Under the pieces are notes generated by a model that was given only the letters and a program-made list of their open reading frames with translations, did no database searches and was not told the origin of the DNA. Both the position numbers and the translations under genes were made by a program. 34,940 nt of DNA from Lactobacillaceae bacterium (GTDB lineage: Bacteria; Bacillota; Bacilli; Lactobacillales; Lactobacillaceae), in contig JAITQG010000012.1 in assembly GCA_031289015.1 (NCBI GenBank), positions 1-34,940 of the forward strand, written 5' to 3'. Positions 29,667 through 34,940 of this stretch are shown here, piece after piece. Position 1 is the first letter of the stretch, and every line of letters starts with the position of its first letter.

Positions 29667-30053
29667 ATGTTGGAATTTAATTTAAGACGCATACCGACAC
29701 TAAACGAATACATCAACGCTGAACGCATTCATCGCATCAAAGCAAGTCGCATGAAACGTGATGCCACGACTCACTGCCAGCTAGCAGTTGAACGTCAGTA
29801 TTCAGGTGAACCATTACCGGAAGTTCCACATCGTGTAATATTTCGTTATTTCACCAAAGACATGCGAACTGACCTAGACAACATTTCATCCATGGTACAC
29901 AAAGCTGTGTTTGATGGTATGCAAAAGGCAATGGTTGATGATGTTCCGTTTCTCAAGCGAGACGGTTTAAAATACATTGCAGCGCACACAGACGAGTTTG
30001 TCGGTGTTGATAAAGAAAACCCACGTGTTGAGGTTGAATGGGAGATATTATAA
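29667..30053 (+). CDS. rusA: RusA family Holliday junction resolvase
   Basis: A 128-aa endonuclease that cuts four-way DNA junctions in phage recombination. Family signs: the N-terminal RRIPTLNEYINAERIHR, and the catalytic acidic cluster DMRTDLDNISSMVHKAVFDGM followed by VDDVPF, whose Asp residues bind the metal. The start at 29667 is chosen over a GTG one codon earlier because of spacing from GGGGGC. It abuts the ArpU-like gene with no gap. Confidence 0.9.
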   Translation: MLEFNLRRIPTLNEYINAERIHRIKASRMKRDATTHCQLAVERQYSGEPLPEVPHRVIFRYFTKDMRTDLDNISSMVHKAVFDGMQKAMVDDVPFLKRDGLKYIAAHTDEFVGVDKENPRVEVEWEIL

Positions 30054-30503
30054 ATGGATTTAATCGACAGCTACTCAGACATCAAGCATTATTTAAAGAT
30101 ATATCCGCAATTCGCTGATTTAATTGCTCGGCGTAAACACGAACTGCGCTATCAACCCAGTGAACCTGACGATAATTCAGACATTCGCAGTAACTTTAAA
30201 GACCCAGACGGGAACTTAAAGATGCTGATGATATTTGAAGAGGACCACGAGTTAATGGGTTACAAGATGTACTCTGAGGTGATTCGATTAACTTATAGTT
30301 TGAGTGACGAGATGACACAGAAGGTAGTTAATTGGTTTTATTTTAGCGGTGATCATTTGACAGTTGATGTGATTTCACAACGCACTAACTGTTCAATATC
30401 GACAGTTAAGCGAGTTAAGCGGGCATTTGTGGCTCAAATTTACGAAAATCTTCAAAAACATGAGCTTTTTGAACCGTTTACAAGTGGTAAAATGATATCG
30501 TAG
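30054..30503 (+). CDS. ArpU-like phage late transcription regulator
   Basis: A 149-aa protein. The C-terminal half has a sigma-like helix-turn-helix (LTVDVISQRTNCSISTVKRVKRAFVAQIYENL), and the N-terminal half is polar and helical. Together with its position as the last gene before the packaging module, this fits the ArpU/RinA group of late regulators. A terminator and then the terminase genes follow, suggesting that it promotes their expression. Confidence 0.8.
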   Translation: MDLIDSYSDIKHYLKIYPQFADLIARRKHELRYQPSEPDDNSDIRSNFKDPDGNLKMLMIFEEDHELMGYKMYSEVIRLTYSLSDEMTQKVVNWFYFSGDHLTVDVISQRTNCSISTVKRVKRAFVAQIYENLQKHELFEPFTSGKMIS

Positions 30504-30576
30504 GACGTTCCATGGAACTGATAACGATTTTGTCTTTCATCGGATGAGATAACTCCAATAATTTAATCAATTACGC

Positions 30577-30609
30577 AAAAAGGCACGGTTAACTGGATCG
30601 TGCCTTTTT
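30577..30609 (+). terminator. Terminator between early and late regions
   Basis: A perfect 11-bp stem AAAAAGGCACG with CGTGCCTTTTT and an 11-base loop, ending in T5, 20 bases before the terminase start. The late promoter must lie either after it (little room) or before it with read-through. Confidence 0.8.
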
Positions 30610-30629
30610 GTGTGAAAGGGGCTGATTAT

Positions 30630-31061
30630 GTGGCACGAAAACTAACTGAACAACAGCGCCGGTTTGCTGATGCCTATATAGAGCTCGGAAAGACCTATCC
30701 GGCGGCAATTAAAGCGGGTTATTCAAAGAATTATGCCAAAGCTCAAGCCCACAAATTGTTGGAAAATGTTGGAATCGCCAGTTACATAAATGACATACAA
30801 GCAAAGCTGCTGAAAGAAAGCATCGCGACGTATGAAGAAGTGATGCAATTTTACACTTCGATAAGCCGTGGCGAACTCAGCGAAGAGCTTGTAATGATTA
30901 CGCCGGGCGGTGAAGTTGTGCGTGCTGACAAAGGCGCAGACATTAAAACTCGCATCTTGGCAGCTAACGAATTGATGAAACGTTTAGCAATCGGTCGTGA
31001 TGAAGAGGAAACAGACGAAGTGGTGGTGATTGGTTTTGATGAGTACGAAGAAGAAACGTAA
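30630..31061 (+). CDS. terS: Terminase small subunit
   Basis: Recognises phage DNA for packaging. The 143-aa product begins RKLTEQQRRFADAYIELGKTYPAAIKAGYSKNYAKAQAHKLL, the conserved DNA-binding helix-turn-helix of the Terminase_2 family, followed by a helical oligomerisation region. I choose GTG 30630, nine bases after AAAGGGG; the overlapping ATG at 30628 stops after five codons and an upstream extension of the frame would lie in the terminator stem. It overlaps the large subunit gene by 23 bases. Confidence 0.92.
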   Translation: MARKLTEQQRRFADAYIELGKTYPAAIKAGYSKNYAKAQAHKLLENVGIASYINDIQAKLLKESIATYEEVMQFYTSISRGELSEELVMITPGGEVVRADKGADIKTRILAANELMKRLAIGRDEEETDEVVVIGFDEYEEET

Positions 31062-32364
31062 TGTGAACTTATCGTTGATGATCAACCCAGTCTTTAAGCA
31101 TATGTGGTCAATGCCAAACATTACCGACTTTGTCGAGAAAGGCGGGCGTGCTTCCATGAAGTCGTCTGCTATCTCTATTAGACTCTTACACGAGTTTTTA
31201 GCCGTCCCTGAAGGAAACGCCGTTATCTTCCGTAAAGTCGCTAGAACGTTAAGTACAAGCGTCTACGAGCAAGTTAAATGGGCTATTCATTTGTTTGGGC
31301 TTCAGGCACAGTTTGATTTTAGGCGCAGCCCGTTACAAATCATTCACCGCAAGACTGGTACCGGCTTTTATTTCTACGGCGTCGATGACCCAATGAAACT
31401 AAAGTCAATGAAGATTGCGAAGGGTTATGTACAGTGGTTGTGGTTTGAGGAGTTGGCCGAGTTTAGCAATTGGGCGGAGATTGACACGGTGCGGTTAACA
31501 TACACTCGTGAGAAGCTGCCTAACGGTAAGCATGTATTATCGTTTTACTCTTATAACCCGCCCCGCAATCCGTATGATTGGATTAACGAGTGGGTCGAAC
31601 AACGTGAGGCAATGCCAGGTTGGCAGGTCGTGCACACAACATACCTTGATGATGCACTACACTTTCTATCCCAACAGTACCTAGATGAAATCGAGACCAA
31701 CAAGCGCAATGACCCAGATTATTATCGCTGGCAGTTTCTGGGCGAATCGGTCGGGCTAGGGTCTAACGTGTACAATATGAGCATGTTTCATCCCCTGGCT
31801 GAGTTGCCAACTGATGACAAGATAGTTGGCCTTGCGTATTCACTGGACGGTGGGCACGCTGAATCAGCCACTACATGCTCGCTGTATGGATTCACTGCTA
31901 AGCGGAAGGTGATTCTACTCGATACGCTTTATTACTCGCCACACGGCAAAGCACAGAAGCTGGCACCTAGTCAGCTGTCGGAGTTAGTACATGATTTCGT
32001 CAAGGACAGTATCAGCGATGAACGATGGACCGGCGCTCAGCTAGTTAATCGAACGATTGACAGTGCGGAAGCCGCCTTGCGTAATCAGTATTACAAGGAC
32101 TGGGGCATTAAATGGCACCCAGTCGCCAAGAAGAAGAAACAAACAATGATTGATAGCGTCTACTCACTACTTGCTGAGGGGCGCTTTTATTATCTCAATC
32201 ACGACCATAACAAGGTTTGGATTGATGAACACCAACGTTACCAATACGATGAGAAAACACTAAACACTGATGATCCACGCGTTGTTAAAGTGGATGACCA
32301 TTGTTGTGACCAATTTCAATATCTCGTATTAGATAACGCAAAGTTATTAGGACTAAAAGCATAA
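31039..32364 (+). CDS. terL: Terminase large subunit (PBSX/Terminase_3 type)
   Basis: Packaging motor ATPase and nuclease, 441 aa. The ATPase domain has a Walker A GGRASMKSS at about 35-43 (compare GGRGSGKS), a Walker B VQWLWFEELAEF and a coupling motif SFYSYNPPRNP. The nuclease domain carries AYSLDGGHAES, RTIDSAEAALRNQYY and a final VDDHCCDQFQYL. The start at 31039 lies inside terS and has a weak ribosome-binding site, so translation is probably coupled. The portal gene follows after 17 bases. Confidence 0.93.
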   Translation: MSTKKKRNVNLSLMINPVFKHMWSMPNITDFVEKGGRASMKSSAISIRLLHEFLAVPEGNAVIFRKVARTLSTSVYEQVKWAIHLFGLQAQFDFRRSPLQIIHRKTGTGFYFYGVDDPMKLKSMKIAKGYVQWLWFEELAEFSNWAEIDTVRLTYTREKLPNGKHVLSFYSYNPPRNPYDWINEWVEQREAMPGWQVVHTTYLDDALHFLSQQYLDEIETNKRNDPDYYRWQFLGESVGLGSNVYNMSMFHPLAELPTDDKIVGLAYSLDGGHAESATTCSLYGFTAKRKVILLDTLYYSPHGKAQKLAPSQLSELVHDFVKDSISDERWTGAQLVNRTIDSAEAALRNQYYKDWGIKWHPVAKKKKQTMIDSVYSLLAEGRFYYLNHDHNKVWIDEHQRYQYDEKTLNTDDPRVVKVDDHCCDQFQYLVLDNAKLLGLKA

Positions 32365-32381
32365 CGAAATGGAGCAAATAG

Positions 32382-33872
32382 ATGACCATTTTCGACAAGA
32401 TAAAGACTTTCTTCAAGATTGGGGGCGCAAAAATGGGCGCAGTTTCAAACTTAACCGCAATAACAGATCATCCTAAAATCGGGGTGTCTGGCAACGAGTA
32501 CAACCGAATCAATACCAACTTGAAGTTTCTCAAGGGTGACTTTGAAAAGGTGAGCTATAAGAACACGTACGGTAATCGCAAGGCTCGTGATTATGTGTCA
32601 TTAAACATGGCACAGGTTGCTAGCCGGCGCATGGCTTCGCTTATTTTCAACGAACAGTTCGAGTTTTCAATTGACGGGAACGATGCAGCTAACGATTACG
32701 CGCACTCAATTTTTGATAACAATGATTTCAAAAAGAACTTTGAGCGTTATCTCGAATCTGCGTTAGCGCTTGGTGGTTTGGCAATGAAGCCGTATGTATC
32801 CGGTGGACAAGTCAAAATTGCGTATGTGCAAGCGCCAATGTTTTACCCGCTCAACTCCAACACTAACGATATTTCAGAGGCTGCCGTCGCAACTCACGTC
32901 GTTAGGACCGAGAAAGATAAGCAAATTTATTACACGCTGTTGGAATTCCATGAATGGGCAGACAACACATACGTTGTTAGTAACGAGTTGTATCGCTCAG
33001 AGAATCCAGGTCAAGTTGGTGTTAATGTTCCGCTTGCTAACGTCTATGAAGATTTGGCCGAGTGGGTTAAGTACGATAACATCTCACGTCCGTTGTTCGT
33101 TTATTTGAAGCCGTTTGGATTTAACAACAAGGATATTGTTAGCCCGCTTGGTATTTCAATTTACGACAATGCGCATAACACGCTTCAATCAATCAATGAC
33201 ACGTTCGACCAATTCCATTGGGAAATCAAGATGGGACAACGTCGTGTGGCTATTCCTGAATCAATGACGCAGTTGCAATTTGAGGGCGACAGTCAAACAC
33301 CACGTGAATACTTCGACGCTGACCAAAACGTGTTTGTGCAGATTCCAGGCGATATTGACAATACAAACATCAACGATTTAACAACCGGCATCCGAGCTAA
33401 CGAGTATATCTCAGCTATGACCCACTTTTTAAAGACGCTAGAGGTTCAATTGGGCTTGTCTAGTGGAATGTTTAGCTTTGATGGACAAGGGCTTAAAACG
33501 GCAACTGAGGTTGTTTCTGAAGACTCAATGACTTACCAAACTCGCAACTCACATTTAAGTAATGTTGAGCGGGCTATCCAAGAGTTGATCATCAGTTGCC
33601 TTGAGTTGGCAAAGTTCACTGGTTTGTACGCTGGTGAGATTCCAACACTGGCAGATATCACGATTGACACGGATGATGGTGTATTCACCGACAAGGGCGC
33701 AGAGGCTGATTATCACGCAAAGCTAATTGCTATGGGCATCGAGTCAAAGCAAGCCGCCATGATGAAGGTGTTGGATATCTCAGAGGACGAAGCAGAGAAG
33801 ATGTTTGAGCAAATCACGTATGAAACACAACCGCCTATGGAAGCAATAGACAAGGCAATTTACGGAGAGTGA
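32382..33872 (+). CDS. Phage portal protein (SPP1 gp6-like)
   Basis: Forms the dodecameric ring at the head vertex through which DNA enters. The 496-aa product shows the family pattern: basic start, YVSLNMAQVASRRMASLIFNE, GGLAMKPYVSGGQVKIAYVQ, ending with an acidic region (SEDEAEKMFEQI). Its position between terL and the minor capsid gene confirms it. GGAG lies eight bases upstream of ATG 32382. Confidence 0.92.
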   Translation: MTIFDKIKTFFKIGGAKMGAVSNLTAITDHPKIGVSGNEYNRINTNLKFLKGDFEKVSYKNTYGNRKARDYVSLNMAQVASRRMASLIFNEQFEFSIDGNDAANDYAHSIFDNNDFKKNFERYLESALALGGLAMKPYVSGGQVKIAYVQAPMFYPLNSNTNDISEAAVATHVVRTEKDKQIYYTLLEFHEWADNTYVVSNELYRSENPGQVGVNVPLANVYEDLAEWVKYDNISRPLFVYLKPFGFNNKDIVSPLGISIYDNAHNTLQSINDTFDQFHWEIKMGQRRVAIPESMTQLQFEGDSQTPREYFDADQNVFVQIPGDIDNTNINDLTTGIRANEYISAMTHFLKTLEVQLGLSSGMFSFDGQGLKTATEVVSEDSMTYQTRNSHLSNVERAIQELIISCLELAKFTGLYAGEIPTLADITIDTDDGVFTDKGAEADYHAKLIAMGIESKQAAMMKVLDISEDEAEKMFEQITYETQPPMEAIDKAIYGE

Positions 33873-33876
33873 TTAA

Positions 33877-34940
33877 ATGGCTAAACGGAAACCGAAATAT
33901 AAACCAAACGAAGGCGATCAAACTATGTTGGCTTTGGGAGATAGAGCGGCAGCCGTTTACGGTCAATTACAACAAGATTTGGTCGAGAGCATGATAAAGC
34001 GCATCACTGAACGTAACGCAGTGAACGACGACTTGGAATCTAACCCGTACGTTTGGCAATTGCAGAAGCTACAGAACATGAATATGTTAAACGAAGATGT
34101 TATCCAAGCCGTGATGGCACGTAGTGGAGTAGCTCGGGACGTGATGGAAAATATTTTTGAACATGAAGGCGTCAAGGTTTATCAAAATACGCAAGATGAG
34201 CTTATAGCACAAGATTTTTCTAATCATCTGCAATCAAAAAGTAACGATGTGTTAGATACACTTAAAGCCTATGAAAATCAAACAATGGCAAATCTTGATT
34301 CAATGATTAATGAAACACTCCTGACAACCAATGTTGTTGCTGAGAAGTATCGGCAGACACTGGAAAACATCGTTGGGCGAGTTGTGATTGGTGGACAAAC
34401 GAAAGCTAACGCCATATCAGACGCCGTTATGGACTTGATGAATACAAAAGGGTGGTTGACGGACAAAGGCGGTCACAAGTGGAGCCTTGAAGCGTACGCC
34501 CGTACCGTTATTCAATCAACAACGTACCGTGTCTATAACGAGCTGAGAATGAGCGCCGGCAGAGATTTAGGTGTTGATACTTTTTACATGTCTTATCATC
34601 AAGCAGCACGCCCCGCATGCTCGCATATTCAAGGGCATATCGTCACCGAGGGTAAGAGCTTCCGGGTACCAGCTAGTAAAGACCCAGATGTTGGCGTGGT
34701 GTACTCGTTGAATGATTACGGTTATGGTGAACCAAGCGGGGTGCGGGGCATAAATTGCCGACACGTTTTGACGCCGTTCATGATTGGTATTAACACCATG
34801 CCAGACCGTAGCGATTTACCCAGCCCGGCTGATGCAGAAGCCAACGGAAAGTTTCAAGCCCAACAGCGAGCTATTGAACGTTCAGTGCGGGACGCTAAGT
34901 ACAAACTGCGCGCCGCCGAATTGTTGAATGATGAACCCTT
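33877..34940 (+). CDS. Phage minor capsid protein (Phage_min_cap2/gp7-like), cut by the window end
   Basis: The open frame runs from ATG 33877 to the end of the window without a stop: 354 codons seen. A basic N-terminus and helical region (about 25-230) lead to the conserved head-morphogenesis domain with HQAARPACSHIQGHIV (Cys248), YSLNDYGYGEPSGVRGINCRH and a final PFMIGIN. This is the Phage_min_cap2 pattern of proteins that accompany the portal in head assembly. GGAGAG precedes the start, four bases after the portal stop. Confidence 0.9.
   Translation, partial: MAKRKPKYKPNEGDQTMLALGDRAAAVYGQLQQDLVESMIKRITERNAVNDDLESNPYVWQLQKLQNMNMLNEDVIQAVMARSGVARDVMENIFEHEGVKVYQNTQDELIAQDFSNHLQSKSNDVLDTLKAYENQTMANLDSMINETLLTTNVVAEKYRQTLENIVGRVVIGGQTKANAISDAVMDLMNTKGWLTDKGGHKWSLEAYARTVIQSTTYRVYNELRMSAGRDLGVDTFYMSYHQAARPACSHIQGHIVTEGKSFRVPASKDPDVGVVYSLNDYGYGEPSGVRGINCRHVLTPFMIGINTMPDRSDLPSPADAEANGKFQAQQRAIERSVRDAKYKLRAAELLNDEP

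Larger units (their letters stand above)
22518..34940. mobile_element. Prophage (tailed phage), left part, runs past the window end
   Basis: The order is integrase, type I toxin-antitoxin, ImmA, CI, divergent switch, Cro-like, small early genes, replication/recombination, RusA, ArpU-like regulator, terminase, portal, minor capsid. This is the standard siphovirus lysogeny-to-head layout. The left edge is placed between the terminator at 22518 and the integrase stop at 22614; the right edge is outside the window, so the exact attachment core cannot be read. Confidence 0.93.

Overview
The window is a piece of a low-GC Gram-positive chromosome carrying the left end of a resident prophage. Gene content and order (mltG-greA; rhomboid-yqgQ-glcK-rhodanese; miaA-glnR-glnA), Shine-Dalgarno sites close to AAGGAGG, a YKxGKxW signal peptide and frequent extended -10 promoters point to Lactobacillaceae. 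Weissella is my best guess, but no rRNA or species marker is present to settle it.

Host part, about 1-22,500. Cell-wall and basic housekeeping genes come first: mltG (glycan release), a YfhO-type membrane protein, greA (transcript cleavage) and a PBP2b-type transpeptidase. Next are 5-formyl-THF cyclo-ligase, rhomboid protease, yqgQ and a ROK glucokinase whose promoter is overlaid by a catabolite (cre) site. A secreted LysM-CAP protein sits between glucokinase and a cysteine-free rhodanese. A striking 350-bp palindromic element follows, then a DUF3042 gene, miaA and the glnR-glnA nitrogen pair. After these come a three-gene operon of unknown function, a tiny cysteine-containing gene with a long repeat-bearing leader, a PadR/DUF4097 pair, a secreted protein, a two-gene membrane operon and a Phd/RelE-type toxin-antitoxin pair.

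Prophage part, about 22,520 to the end of the window. The lysogeny block on the minus strand is a tyrosine integrase, an ImmA/IrrE metallopeptidase and a CI-like repressor. Between integrase and ImmA lies a compact locus that reads as a type I toxin-antitoxin: a small RNA with its own promoter and terminator, followed in tandem by a 34-residue Fst/Ldr-like peptide whose ribosome-binding site and start are complementary to that RNA. The divergent switch has three copies of one operator. Rightward early genes are mostly very small and often overlap. The replication/recombination block has a short winged-helix protein, tandem repeats, an unusual 351-residue protein with an SSB-type acidic tip, a RusA-type resolvase and an ArpU-like late regulator. 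After a terminator the packaging and head module begins: terminase small and large subunits, portal and a minor capsid protein cut by the window edge. This is a tailed-phage (siphovirus-like) layout.

The most interesting non-standard items are the tandem type I toxin-antitoxin locus, the 46-bp-armed palindromic element, the long SSB-like phage protein with a hairpin in front of it, and the unknown three-gene host operon. All calls are from reading the sequence; no database search was possible.
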